Position numbers and translations under genes: made by a program. Below, one piece after another: positions 35,322-44,582 of a stretch of DNA of 64,000 nt (position 1 is the stretch's first letter; each line of letters starts with the position of its first letter). Where the stretch lies: positions 1 to 64,000 of the forward strand of contig CAZFOO010000010.1 in NCBI GenBank assembly GCA_964520585.1, in the 5' to 3' direction. This DNA is from PXAP01 sp964520585. Lineage in GTDB: Bacteria; Bacteroidota; Bacteroidia; Bacteroidales; PUMT01. The notes beneath the pieces are model-generated. The model saw nothing but the letters and a program-made list of their open reading frames with translations. It did no database searches and had not been told where the DNA came from.

Positions 35322-35534
35322 ATGCTTGAACACCAAAAATTCATTCTTGCAAACCTCAGCCAGGTCAAGCCTCTATTTAAAAAAGAACTTATTAAGTCAA
35401 TAGGCTGGCTCAAACCAGAAGAAGTAATGGAATTACATCGCTGGGTTATGAAAAATTACATGCATACTCATAGGGAAATTATCTCCGAAGTATTTATGCC
35501 TACTCCGGGTATTAACAGGGATGCAACTTCCTGA
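35322..35534 (+). CDS. Small helical protein, unknown function
   Basis: I do not recognise this 70-residue protein. It is soluble and helical, starts M-L-E-H-Q-K-F-I-L and contains W-L-K-P-E-E and a Tyr/His-rich K-N-Y-M-H-T-H. ATG 35322, 22 nt after the MgtC stop, is preferred to an upstream start inside the MgtC gene. Two hairpins directly follow. It is likely co-transcribed with the MgtC gene. Confidence 0.55.
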   Translation: MLEHQKFILANLSQVKPLFKKELIKSIGWLKPEEVMELHRWVMKNYMHTHREIISEVFMPTPGINRDATS

Positions 35535-35612
35535 CATAATTGAATTATGTCAGTCGGGGAGATCTGCAAAAAATCCCGGAATAACCAAATAGGTTAATCC
35601 GGGATTTTTGTT
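35531..35612 (+). terminator. Palindrome and strong terminator
   Basis: A 23-nt palindrome (CTGACATAATT-G-AATTATGTCAG, 35531-35553) overlaps the stop codon. It is followed by a 16-bp stem with one mismatch (AAATCCCGGA..AACC/GGTTAATCCGGGATTT, 35571-35607) and T-rich sequence. The second element is the terminator; the first could be an operator or an mRNA 3' structure. Confidence 0.8.
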
Positions 35613-35684
35613 TTTGGCAAGTTGTATTATAGTCTTTTGAATCAAGTCAAGTATGGGTCTGCCGGAAATTTTAATCACCTTGAA

Positions 35685-36350
35685 TTAACCTATGGTTATA
35701 TCATCTATCACATCAATTACACCGGCTGTATACATGGCAAGATTATAGGCCTGTCTTTTAATGAGATAATTGGGTACGATACCGGTTAAATGCACAATTC
35801 CATCATTTACATTTACACTGATCTTTTCTTCATCAATTAACCCGCTGCGCCGGTAGGCATCCTTAATATCATTTTCTACATCAATATCTACTATTGATTT
35901 GGCAAGATTAACTGCAAGGTCATTAAGGACATCGATCACACCACTTGTATTTCTTGCAAGATCTTCGGCCAGGTTTTTTTCCCAGTATGAGTCCACCACT
36001 CCCGATAAAGTAACAACTCCGTTAGTCGTTTCCACTTTAATCCCGGTAGCATTTATCTGACTATCCCATATAAGCTTACTTTCAACATTACCGGTTATTT
36101 CGGTATCTGTTGGTATGGTAATTCCGGAAGGAAAATCAATTTCAAGTTTATTCTCCACGGCAGCAATTCCTGTTACCAAGTAGGCATCTCTTTCGGCAGC
36201 CATTTTGGTTGCATAAGTAGGAACACTTCCCTTTAGTTCTGCAATACCATTACGGACTGACACACTTACATCATTTGCATCTACACTGTCATCCCAAGTC
36301 AGCTGATCGACAATGTCCTGTTTTCTAATTTCGTCTGAAGTTGGTTTCAT
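35685..36350 (-). CDS. Triple BON-domain protein (copy 2)
   Basis: The 221-residue paralogue of the protein at 32087 has identical length and the same three-BON plan; many positions match, such as W-D-x-S-V-x-A-N-x-V and Y-W-E-K-N-L-A-E-D. The duplication is not recent, judging by the many substitutions. No signal peptide. It is convergent with the MgtC operon. Confidence 0.9.
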   Translation of the reverse strand: MKPTSDEIRKQDIVDQLTWDDSVDANDVSVSVRNGIAELKGSVPTYATKMAAERDAYLVTGIAAVENKLEIDFPSGITIPTDTEITGNVESKLIWDSQINATGIKVETTNGVVTLSGVVDSYWEKNLAEDLARNTSGVIDVLNDLAVNLAKSIVDIDVENDIKDAYRRSGLIDEEKISVNVNDGIVHLTGIVPNYLIKRQAYNLAMYTAGVIDVIDDITIG

Positions 36351-36576
36351 GGTTATTCCTTTATTTATTTAACAATGTCTTCTCGGCAATAACCAATTCC
36401 ATCTTCTGTACCAAAAAAAACACCATTGCTCCAAAAAAAACATCTTTGCAATATACATAAGGAATTGCCGGCTTCAGAGATAATCAGGTTACTGATGATA
36501 AAACAAAAAACTACTTTTCATTTGTAGAATGAGTGTAAAAAATCCACAATGCCAATCCACAACACTGAGGCTGCCA

Positions 36577-37308
36577 TTACACATTTGACCCGGCCGGATA
36601 CAGGATATCTTTGACATCCATAAATAATCCGCTTTCTTTCTGCAGTACCAAACCCATTGCTTCAACCAGGTAATTTGCTGCATACTCAGGTTCTGTCAAT
36701 TGGTCTTTTTCCTTAATGTTCTTCAGCTTTCTTGCCAGCGGATAGTCCTTATAATCAAATGAATCCGAAGCAGATTCCTGTAATTCAGTATAAAAAACAC
36801 CGGGTGCAATTGCAGAAAAATGGGTATCGGGGACCTCTTCAGAATACAGTTTCATTAATGTATTTAACATTGATTTAGATACGGTATAAGCGTTCCATCC
36901 GGCAATATTGCTGATATACGAACCGGAAGATATGGCAACCACCTGGTAAAGACCGGTCATTGTTTCGAGCAACGTGTCAATAATTACCTTATTGGCCCAA
37001 ACGTTGATATTCATTACTGCAGCCAGTTCATCCACAGAGGTTTTACTAATATCATTTATATCCGGCTTTATACCACCATTTAAAATGACCAGATCAAGAG
37101 TTTTTATGTCACATAGAAAATTACGTATCTTTCCGGGAAGACCGGTATGATTCTCCAGATCATGCGCCAAATGATGATAACATGCATATTTATCTAAATT
37201 CTTGTTCAACCGGCAACTAATGCCATATACTGTTGCACCATTTTCAAGAAATTCCCTGGCCAATGCATAGCCAATACCTGAGCTTGTTCCTGTTATTAAT
37301 ACATTCAT
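36577..37308 (-). CDS. Short-chain dehydrogenase/reductase
   Basis: The 243-residue classical SDR has the cofactor motif T-G-T-S-S-G-I-G (7-14), N-G-G near 78, the catalytic Ser in S-S-G-S-Y and Tyr/Lys in Y-T-V-S-K. The family N-A-G appears as N-G-G. It is a cytosolic NAD(P)-dependent oxidoreductase of unknown substrate. No clear operon partner. Confidence 0.88.
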   Translation of the reverse strand: MNVLITGTSSGIGYALAREFLENGATVYGISCRLNKNLDKYACYHHLAHDLENHTGLPGKIRNFLCDIKTLDLVILNGGIKPDINDISKTSVDELAAVMNINVWANKVIIDTLLETMTGLYQVVAISSGSYISNIAGWNAYTVSKSMLNTLMKLYSEEVPDTHFSAIAPGVFYTELQESASDSFDYKDYPLARKLKNIKEKDQLTEPEYAANYLVEAMGLVLQKESGLFMDVKDILYPAGSNV

Positions 37309-37843
37309 CTTTAAAATCTTTAATTTGACAGGGATGTAAGTTTTATATTACAAATACCTGATTTATGATAAAATGGTTTTATTACCATATATCATTTCAT
37401 CTTCTAATAACATGAAGGGACAAAAAGAATACCAGTTGTTGATACCGGATTATCAAATCATAACTCATATCCCATAACGACTCTTAAAAGTCTGGAATAC
37501 AAGCAATAAGTCAAGGAAAAATAAAAGACATGTGATTAGCGGACCAAGGAATCATATTCCCATACATTTACAATCTGTTGAATATTTGCCACAGTTTAAA
37601 TGTATATGAAATTTTTTTATCTCAATTTTTCATCAGACCAGTTTATCAAAATGTAAAGTTGGTTGCATGAAAAATCGACTCAGTCAAATTAAACCTAAAC
37701 CTTCATGTTGCAGCCTGCCAGAACATACCACCGGCAAAATTATGATGCAGAGATAATTTTGTGGCCAAAGGTGTTGGTTTTTATATTATAAAGGCAATTT
37801 GCTTGTTTCCACCGGAAGGCGAATACTAAAAAACATTAACGGG
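37309..37843. other. Intergenic with dispersed repeat copy G2
   Basis: There is no gene. Copy G2 at 37598-37697 pairs with G1 at 17179-17279. Its left neighbour (37570-37597, CAATCTGTTGAATATTTGCCACAG) resembles the spacer of the inverted-repeat units at 31096 and 34690, which joins the two repeat groups into one family. Confidence 0.6.
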
Positions 37844-39190
37844 TTAAACCCCGATTATAAAAGATAACAACAGAATGGTAAGCATAGTAACCGAACCAAG
37901 GATAATAGTACCTGTAGAATATGTTTTATAGGCAGTACCCACATCCAGGTTTGAAAATTTTGTGACCACCCAGAAATAGCTGTCATTTGCATGAGATACC
38001 ACCATGGATCCTGCACCCATTGCAAGAATAACAAACACCACCCCCAGGGTACTATCAAGTCCCATTAATGGCAAGATCGGAACCATAAGTGACGAGGTTG
38101 TAATAACCGATACCGTTGACGATCCCTGGGCTGTTTTAAGGGCTGCGGCAAGAATAAAGGGGAGCAATAGTCCGATCTCCCATCCAAGGAGTGCATTGCC
38201 AAGGTAATCGCCAATTGGTGTAACTCGTAGCATGTAGCCAAAGGCCCCGCCAGCTCCGGTTATAGCAATGATTGGACCTGCAGACTTTATTGCTTCTCCG
38301 GTCCACTCGCCAAGAACATCAGCATCCCATCTCCTGACAAGCAACAACGAAACAAAGACCCCTGTAAGAAGAGCTATTCCCGGGTCGCCGAAAAAAATGA
38401 GGGTCTCTCCGCAGATACCGGAACCAAAGGGTTGGGTATCCAGCCTTGCAAAGGAGCCAAGACCAATAAGGATGACCGGGATGACTATAGGCAAAAAAGA
38501 CAACAAAGGAGAAGGCATTTCCTTGAACCGGGATGCAATATCTTCAAAGCTTTCACCAGAAAGTGGTTCTGTATAGTATTTTGAAGCAAATTTCAATGCC
38601 CAGTACAAACCCGCAAATACAGCAGGAATTCCTGCAATTACTCCCCAAAAAATCAGGAGTCCGATATCTCCCCCCAGAACTCCTGCAGCAGCCGTTGGAC
38701 CGGGATGTGGAGGTATGAGGCAATGGATCACATATAAAGGGCCGGCCAGCGCAAACGCCATTACCGTCATCGATGTATTGGATAGCCTGGCAAGAGCATG
38801 GTTCAGTGGACTTAATACTACAAAACCGGAATCACAGAATATAGGAACGCCTACTATATAGCCAGCAATTGAAATTGCAAGTGGCGACCTTTCCTTACCG
38901 ACCAGACGCAGAATGAGATTCGCCATGCTTAATGAAGCTCCTGTTTTTTCAAGTATAACACCAATAATGGTTCCTGCAATGATCACAATTCCAATTCCCC
39001 CGAGAGTGTCACCAAATCCGCTTTTAATGGCCTGAACAATATCCTGCATCGGCAAACGGGTAGACAACCCAACGCCAATGGCAGCCAGAAGGAGAACCAG
39101 GAATGGATGAACCCGGAACTTTGAGGTCAGTATTACAATAAAGAGTATACTTAAAAATAAAATGATCAATGATAGCGGGCCTTCCGTCAT
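37844..39190 (-). CDS. GntP family gluconate/sugar-acid permease
   Basis: The 448-residue protein has about 12 or more membrane helices and the GntP landmarks G-F-G-D-T-L-G-G-I-G (around 60-69), C-D-S-G-F-V-V-L (about 120-127), P-P-H-P-G-P-T and A-H-A-N-D-S-Y-F-W-V-V near the C-terminus. It imports gluconate or a related sugar acid with protons. Start ATG 39190 is chosen over one 9 codons upstream. A CGGG/CCCG hairpin overlaps its stop. It lies downstream of the sugar-oxidoreductase cluster, likely the uptake arm. Confidence 0.92.
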   Translation of the reverse strand: MTEGPLSLIILFLSILFIVILTSKFRVHPFLVLLLAAIGVGLSTRLPMQDIVQAIKSGFGDTLGGIGIVIIAGTIIGVILEKTGASLSMANLILRLVGKERSPLAISIAGYIVGVPIFCDSGFVVLSPLNHALARLSNTSMTVMAFALAGPLYVIHCLIPPHPGPTAAAGVLGGDIGLLIFWGVIAGIPAVFAGLYWALKFASKYYTEPLSGESFEDIASRFKEMPSPLLSFLPIVIPVILIGLGSFARLDTQPFGSGICGETLIFFGDPGIALLTGVFVSLLLVRRWDADVLGEWTGEAIKSAGPIIAITGAGGAFGYMLRVTPIGDYLGNALLGWEIGLLLPFILAAALKTAQGSSTVSVITTSSLMVPILPLMGLDSTLGVVFVILAMGAGSMVVSHANDSYFWVVTKFSNLDVGTAYKTYSTGTIILGSVTMLTILLLSFIIGV

Positions 39191-39299
39191 GTTGTGCAAT
39201 AAGGAATAACAAAACATTTAGTTTAAAAGAACCAAAATACAAAAAGATTCTTAACTACCAGCAGAAAAAACTAAAACAAATTTTCTTGCTGACGAAGGT

Positions 39300-39395
39300 G
39301 GTTTTAGCGCGGACTGTCACTGCTACAGGAATTTTATAAGACATAAAGGTTTTAGCGCGGACTGTAACTGCTACAGGAATTTTATAAGACATAAA
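39300..39395. repeat. 48-bp tandem duplication
   Basis: Two copies (39300-39347, 39348-39395) of GGTTTTAGCGCGGACTGT... differ at one base, and the start of a third copy follows (GGTTTTAGTG). Recent and noncoding, upstream of the GntP gene. Confidence 0.92.
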
Positions 39396-39426
39396 GGTTT
39401 TAGTGATACCGGATTTTATGCTCATA

Positions 39427-39480
39427 AAAAATCCCCTGTCCCAAAAGGTTTTACCAGACCTTATAAAGACAGGGGATTTC
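39427..39480. terminator. Long-loop terminator hairpin
   Basis: AAATCCCCTGTC and GACAGGGGATTT form a 12-bp stem (39429-39440 with 39468-39479) with a 27-nt loop, A-rich on the left and T-rich on the right. It lies 180 nt downstream of the oxidoreductase gene ending at 39665 and separates it from gntP. Confidence 0.7.
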
Positions 39481-39664
39481 TGATACTAACCTAACCCTAA
39501 ACCCTGTTAAATGATGAAATAGATTATTAAAAGCTTTTGTAAATTTACGGCCACCTTTAATAACTCCTTTCAATTAATATGACACTTAAGTAATGCGCAG
39601 GTATTAAAAAATATTTTAACTAAAAATAAAATTAAAATCAACAAGGCGAAAACCAAAATAAGGG

Positions 39665-41263
39665 TTATACAATTTTTTGGTTGACAGGATCCCATTCTAC
39701 CCTTCTTTTCTCAACATAGGATTTATGGGCCATGATACAGGCCAGTCCTTCCTCAAAGGCACGCTCAATATTTCCACTCGGTTCGTTGCCGTTCCTTATG
39801 CAATCGATCCATTGTTTAACATGCAAATGTGTGACATCGACCTGTCTGCCATTTATATTGGTCGTTGTCAAACCCCTTGATGCATAATATCTTTCTGTTG
39901 CTGAAGTAACTGCATCTATTTCGCCTGACCCTGGCTGTATAGATAACATAGGCACTGCAGGATCTATGATACCGTTACGGATATTATCACGGTAGCGGGT
40001 TGAATTACGGTCCGCCGTTATACTTATTGAACTGCCCAGTTCCATTGATGCATCGTGTCCCATAAACACACGCCCCCTTCCCCGGCTGTTAGCAAGATTA
40101 CCACTGTAAGTGAGTGTAAGGTCACGTTCAGGATACTCTATTACAATATGCAGGACATCGGGCATATCACGGCCATCTTTCCAATAATAAATTCCGCCGG
40201 AGGATACCACAGATTTTGGTTGCCCCATCCTTAGCAACTGATTGACTGCATCATACTCATGAGTAAACAACTGATTTATTAGTCCGAGATTATAATCAAA
40301 CCACAGAGTCCAGTTATAATATCTTTCTGTGCTGAAAGGCACATAAGGTGCGGAGCCAAGCCATTGGCGCCAGTCAATCGAATTTTCATCACCAGGTTTT
40401 GGATTTCCATTCCCGTCCAGATGCCGGATCCATGCACCGTGAGCACTATTGCGGTTAGAACTCGTTTCAACAAGGGTGATCTTACCAAGAATATCCTTAT
40501 TAATGATCTCTCTTGCCTGCTGATAAATGACATTTTGAGTAATCTGGTGGCCAATCTGGTAAACAACATCACTATTCTTTACAGTGCTATATAAATTAAA
40601 CAGGTCTTCTTCTCTTGTGGCCGGCCCTTTTTCACAATAAACATGTTTTCCGGCTTTTACCGCATCTATAGCCATTTGTGCATGATGATGATCGGGTGTG
40701 GCAATTATCACTGCATCAATATTCTTATCGGCAAGCATATCATGATAATTGAGATACCTGGTTACCGGCAAGCCACTTTTCTCAGCTCCACCGGATCTTA
40801 CACCATGCTGTCCGGTTTCAATACCTCTCTGGGCACGCATATCAAACACTTCACAAATTCCTGTAAGTGCCACATTTAAATCTTCCTGCCCCAGCCAACC
40901 TTCAAGTGTTTCATTTTGCGCCCTTCTTTCAGCATCATCGGGGTGCATGTAACCTAAGGCATTTGATAACTGATTTGCCCTGCTGCCAAATCCAACAACG
41001 CCTATCCGCAGAAGATCTTTTTTGCTACCGGATGGAGAATTCACAACAACTGGTGCCTCGATTTTATCAAGTCCCAATTCTTTAAGAACCAAACTCTTTT
41101 TATTATTTGAGTAATTGTATTTCTCAAAGGATTTCCAACCAAGTACACCTAAAACAGGTAATCCGGCCAAACCCTTTAATAAAGTTCTTCTGGAAAGTCT
41201 GCTTTTAGCTGACTGATCCTTATTATTACCTGATGCCCCACTTTTATTTTCTGATGATTCCAT
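39665..41263 (-). CDS. Tat-exported Gfo/Idh/MocA oxidoreductase
   Basis: The 532-residue protein has a Tat-like signal S-R-R-T-L-L-K-G (about 24-31) and a hydrophobic stretch. The Rossmann fold starts at I-G-V-V-G-F-G-S-R; the family E-K-P motif reads C-E-K-G-P, and the C-terminal domain contains T-H-E-Y-D-A-V. A Tat signal means that it is folded with its cofactor before export, as for glucose-fructose oxidoreductase. It probably oxidises or converts a sugar in the periplasm. It starts 10 nt after the DoxX stop and so is co-transcribed with it. Confidence 0.9.
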   Translation of the reverse strand: MESSENKSGASGNNKDQSAKSRLSRRTLLKGLAGLPVLGVLGWKSFEKYNYSNNKKSLVLKELGLDKIEAPVVVNSPSGSKKDLLRIGVVGFGSRANQLSNALGYMHPDDAERRAQNETLEGWLGQEDLNVALTGICEVFDMRAQRGIETGQHGVRSGGAEKSGLPVTRYLNYHDMLADKNIDAVIIATPDHHHAQMAIDAVKAGKHVYCEKGPATREEDLFNLYSTVKNSDVVYQIGHQITQNVIYQQAREIINKDILGKITLVETSSNRNSAHGAWIRHLDGNGNPKPGDENSIDWRQWLGSAPYVPFSTERYYNWTLWFDYNLGLINQLFTHEYDAVNQLLRMGQPKSVVSSGGIYYWKDGRDMPDVLHIVIEYPERDLTLTYSGNLANSRGRGRVFMGHDASMELGSSISITADRNSTRYRDNIRNGIIDPAVPMLSIQPGSGEIDAVTSATERYYASRGLTTTNINGRQVDVTHLHVKQWIDCIRNGNEPSGNIERAFEEGLACIMAHKSYVEKRRVEWDPVNQKIV

Positions 41264-41273
41264 AATTATATCC

Positions 41274-41771
41274 TTATTTATTTTCCCTTTTGTACTTTAT
41301 ATTTTTAAACAATGTGTCCAATCCGATTGCCATATGCGCTGGAAATATGGCAAGTGCAAATAAGGCGACAGCCTCTATCAAAGTTTTATTTACAATCAGG
41401 TAGCTACCCTCAGATGGTATGGTGTATTCCATTCCAATAAGAGGTGGATTAGTAAGGAAGTAAATAAAAAGTAAAAACGCCCCGGCAAATGAAGCAAAAC
41501 GGGTAAATATTCCCAGGATCAAAGCAGCACCAATAAAAATCAAACCCCAGATATTAAGGAAATCCGCAACATTCAAAATATTTGGATTTGATATGACCCA
41601 TTCGGAAAAACCAGTAAGTACCCATTGTGATTCGCTGAGAAATCCAAATGAAGACCATGAGGGATTGAGTAATTTTGCCAGACCCTCATAAAATAAATGC
41701 CATCCTACCAGAAAACGTAAGATTACCAATGTAGTAAGCTGCAACCTTGTGTAATTTCGAGACTCTTTCAT
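41274..41771 (-). CDS. DoxX-like membrane protein
   Basis: The 165-residue protein has four helices: R-F-L-V-G-W-H-L-F-Y-E-G-L-A-K-L in the first, the paired W-G-L-I-F-I-G-A-A-L-I-L-G segment, and a last helix near 135-150. The family carries electrons from or to quinones in some systems. Sitting 10 nt before a Tat-exported oxidoreductase, it may link that enzyme's reduced cofactor to the respiratory chain; this is inference. Confidence 0.85.
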   Translation of the reverse strand: MKESRNYTRLQLTTLVILRFLVGWHLFYEGLAKLLNPSWSSFGFLSESQWVLTGFSEWVISNPNILNVADFLNIWGLIFIGAALILGIFTRFASFAGAFLLFIYFLTNPPLIGMEYTIPSEGSYLIVNKTLIEAVALFALAIFPAHMAIGLDTLFKNIKYKRENK

Positions 41772-42037
41772 GCTTTTATGAAATATATGAGATTAATGTA
41801 ACGAAGATTTATAAAAAAATATTCGAAAAATAATAACTTTTTATGAACTGGTAATACTTTTATATCAAAAAAACTCAAAATACGGACTTTCCTCTACCTG
41901 AAAATGTGGCTTCATCACCGGTTTTTGCTGCGTCACAAATATTTGAAGCCCTCAAATGCCTTTAGAGAAAAGCCAGCCAGAATATGATGGCCCTCACTTT
42001 GGGATGGTTTTAACCATTAAAATGGTTTTCACAAAAG

Positions 42038-43441
42038 TCACCTGGAAAACATATTTTCATAATGCGGCATGCTGTCAAAAATACCGCCTCCTGTGCGGTA
42101 AAATTCTTTATTCGTCTCATAAACACCTTCCTTAACCTTAACCCACGGAGCATTGGTTCGCGGGTGATAGCTCATCATGGTATCCCAGTTTTTATAGTTC
42201 TGGTGTCCGTTACTCTCCATAAGACCAATATCACCTATCCCGGGGAAAGGCCCCAGTCTTGCAGCAAAATTCTTATTCCATTCCACCAAAACAGGATTGA
42301 CGGTAAGATCGGCACAAAAACACGGAACATCATGCTGGTGAGCTATATTGGCAATTCGAAGTGACATACTCAGGGTTTTGGCAATGGGTTTTACGGCAAT
42401 GGATCCGTAACCCAGATGAATACGCTCAAGCGCATCCTTATCTGTATGTGCACTTTCATCTGCAGCAAGGTTAACAGGAATATCGGAAACATCTATTTTC
42501 AAGTCTTCGGGAAAAGGTTCTTCTATTACCGCAATCTGATCAAGTGCCCCTATCTTTTCGGCGTGATCTATTAACCGCATCAAAGTTTCCTTTTCCTGAT
42601 ATCGGCCATTGGCATCAAAGTAATAGGGCAACCTGCCATTTTCAGTGTATTGGGTTCTGGCATGACCAATAGCGTTATGAATGGCTGTAAGCCGGTTTTT
42701 GTCCTTTTCCAGCATCTCTTCCTGTGTCCCGGGCTGGCCTATCTTGATCTTCATAAAAAAATATCCCTCTTCAACGGCCGAAGTGATCTCATTGATGGGA
42801 ATATTATATGCCATAAGAGGTATACCTGCAACCCGGTCATGCCTGTGCGACATGGCCTGCCTGAACTCCTGAGGAATCATTTCGTCGAATGTCCGGAGAC
42901 CATTTTCTTCAGCATACAGTAGCCATGCAGCATTATCCAGTCCTACCAGGGCATTCAGGGTAAATGTCTGCCTTAATTGCTGATTTCCGGTTATCTTTTT
43001 CGCGTACTCCTCAAGTTCCGGAAAAAGATTGTCCAGCAACTCAAGGGGTGTTTTAAAACTATGTCCTTTAGTCATCTGCATGGCCCTTTCGGTAAGTGCA
43101 TACATAAGTGCATTACCCCCGCTTTCAGAATGAGCGGCGAAGACTTTTCCATCAGACCACAATACATTCTGAGTGCATAAACCTATTTTATGTATCCCGG
43201 AAGAGCTTTTGAGGTATGAAGCTGACTGCCATATCTCTGTCATAAACCCACCGGCAAAACCAAAGGGACGTATAAGAGGTTCCCGTTCAAAATCAGAATC
43301 AACACTCTCAATATTAATATTTTTCATTACATGTTGTTTTTCGTAACTGCCAGGGAAAGGTGAAGAACTGCCGGCAAGGAATGCCCCGGTGGTGATGATA
43401 CCACTTTTTTTCATGAATTCCCGTCTTGATAAGTTTTTCAT
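42038..43441 (-). CDS. Tat-exported enolase-superfamily (MR/MLE) enzyme
   Basis: The 467-residue protein has the Tat motif S-R-R-E-F-M-K-K (4-11). The barrel has K-I-K-I-G at the K-x-K position, metal ligands in Y-F-D-A-N-G, I-E-E-P-F-P and L-A-A-D-E-S, and a late Lys in A-V-K-P. These fit mandelate racemase/muconate lactonising enzymes, dehydratases or epimerases of acid sugars. An exported enolase-superfamily enzyme is unusual, since most are cytosolic. It lies between the sugar isomerase and DoxX genes. Confidence 0.88.
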   Translation of the reverse strand: MKNLSRREFMKKSGIITTGAFLAGSSSPFPGSYEKQHVMKNINIESVDSDFEREPLIRPFGFAGGFMTEIWQSASYLKSSSGIHKIGLCTQNVLWSDGKVFAAHSESGGNALMYALTERAMQMTKGHSFKTPLELLDNLFPELEEYAKKITGNQQLRQTFTLNALVGLDNAAWLLYAEENGLRTFDEMIPQEFRQAMSHRHDRVAGIPLMAYNIPINEITSAVEEGYFFMKIKIGQPGTQEEMLEKDKNRLTAIHNAIGHARTQYTENGRLPYYFDANGRYQEKETLMRLIDHAEKIGALDQIAVIEEPFPEDLKIDVSDIPVNLAADESAHTDKDALERIHLGYGSIAVKPIAKTLSMSLRIANIAHQHDVPCFCADLTVNPVLVEWNKNFAARLGPFPGIGDIGLMESNGHQNYKNWDTMMSYHPRTNAPWVKVKEGVYETNKEFYRTGGGIFDSMPHYENMFSR

Positions 43442-43531
43442 TCACAGAAAGTTTTTTTATCAAATTATTTAACTGTCGTACCAGGTAATCATAGGTTACA
43501 AGCAAACATTTATTATAAAAAAGAATGTTTA

Positions 43532-44470
43532 TCAGGCAGTCATATTTCTGATAAACTGTACATCTTTTCTGATCTTGTCGACGATAATCTTCTGTTTCGC
43601 CAGAAGCGTAAAACTTTCTTCTTTGGCAGTAAGTAATGGATATTCAACATGAAGGGTTATAGGGGCATTGATCTTAAGTTCTTTCAGAGTTTGGAAATAA
43701 AGGTTGAAATCAACCAGTCCCTCCCCAAGAGGTACATTTACGATCCTGGCTCTTCCTTTCTCTACGTGCCACGTGAAATCCTTTATGGCAAGAGACCCAA
43801 TATTCTTGCTCAATAAATGCAAAACGAATATCCATGACCTGTTGCCTTCGACTTTAGCATGACGGACATCAAACTGACTGCTTATGGTTTCAACCGGGAA
43901 ATCTTTTACCAGTTCCCAGACATCCCATCCTGGTGATCCAACCCTTCCCCCACTATGATTCTGGTACCCGGCCTGAATATTGAAATGCCTGTTCATGTCG
44001 GAAAGACTTCTTAGTCTTGATTTGATATTTTCAAGAGACTTTAAAACTCCTTCAGATAAGTCATAATCATAATATCCAAGCCTGTAGTGTTTCACTCCAA
44101 GTGCAGATGCTGTTATAAGAACCTTTTCGGTCAGCGGATCCTCGGTCCCGGTAATGGCAGTTACAATTAGATTAGTAGCCAGATTGTATTTATTACCTGT
44201 CTCAACGACTTTTGGCAAATCGTCAGTAACTTTTTCGGGCTCCACTTTTCCTCCTGGCCTAACAGTAAGATCAAGTCCATCAACACCTGAAAGACTGAGT
44301 GTTTCAGCCATAAATTCCGTTTCATATTTATCCAGATCCTTGGAAAAATAATAGATTTTGGATTGATTCTGGTTGCCGGACTGGATTTCCGATGCCATTG
44401 CTCCTGCAAACGGCATAAAAGCACCTGTTAAGGCAGTAGTCCGGATAAAACTGCGTCTTGAATATTTCAT
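43532..44470 (-). CDS. Tat-exported sugar isomerase/epimerase-like TIM barrel
   Basis: The 312-residue protein has the Tat motif S-R-R-S-F-I-R (4-10). The body resembles xylose-isomerase-like TIM barrels: L-S-G-V-D-G-L-D-L-T-V-R-P, N-I-Q-A-G-Y-Q-N-H-S-G, S-Q-F-D-V-R-H, and a late L-H-V-E-Y-P carrying a metal Glu. Substrate unknown; 3-keto-sugar or sugar epimerisation is suggested by the oxidoreductase neighbours. The RBS region AAGAGGAATAATTGCT precedes ATG and adjoins a (TTA)n tract. Confidence 0.85.
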   Translation of the reverse strand: MKYSRRSFIRTTALTGAFMPFAGAMASEIQSGNQNQSKIYYFSKDLDKYETEFMAETLSLSGVDGLDLTVRPGGKVEPEKVTDDLPKVVETGNKYNLATNLIVTAITGTEDPLTEKVLITASALGVKHYRLGYYDYDLSEGVLKSLENIKSRLRSLSDMNRHFNIQAGYQNHSGGRVGSPGWDVWELVKDFPVETISSQFDVRHAKVEGNRSWIFVLHLLSKNIGSLAIKDFTWHVEKGRARIVNVPLGEGLVDFNLYFQTLKELKINAPITLHVEYPLLTAKEESFTLLAKQKIIVDKIRKDVQFIRNMTA

Positions 44471-44484
44471 AGCAATTATTCCTC

Positions 44485-44507
44485 TTATTATTATTATTAT
44501 TATTATT
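44485..44507. repeat. (TTA)7 microsatellite before the isomerase gene
   Basis: Seven TTA units and TT lie 15-37 nt upstream of the isomerase ATG (44470), next to its ribosome-binding sequence. On the coding strand it reads AATAATAAT. A change in unit number would move upstream elements but not the reading frame. Confidence 0.9.
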
Positions 44508-44582
44508 CAAATAACGATCTGTCAACAGGTCTTTGAGAAAGCAAATAAGACTTATTCAATCGCATGATGCATGCGTTTTTTT

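Noticed and set aside
36489..36683. Minus frame overlapping the SDR 3' end
   Set aside because: It lies in a different frame over the real SDR gene and continues into AT-rich spacer.
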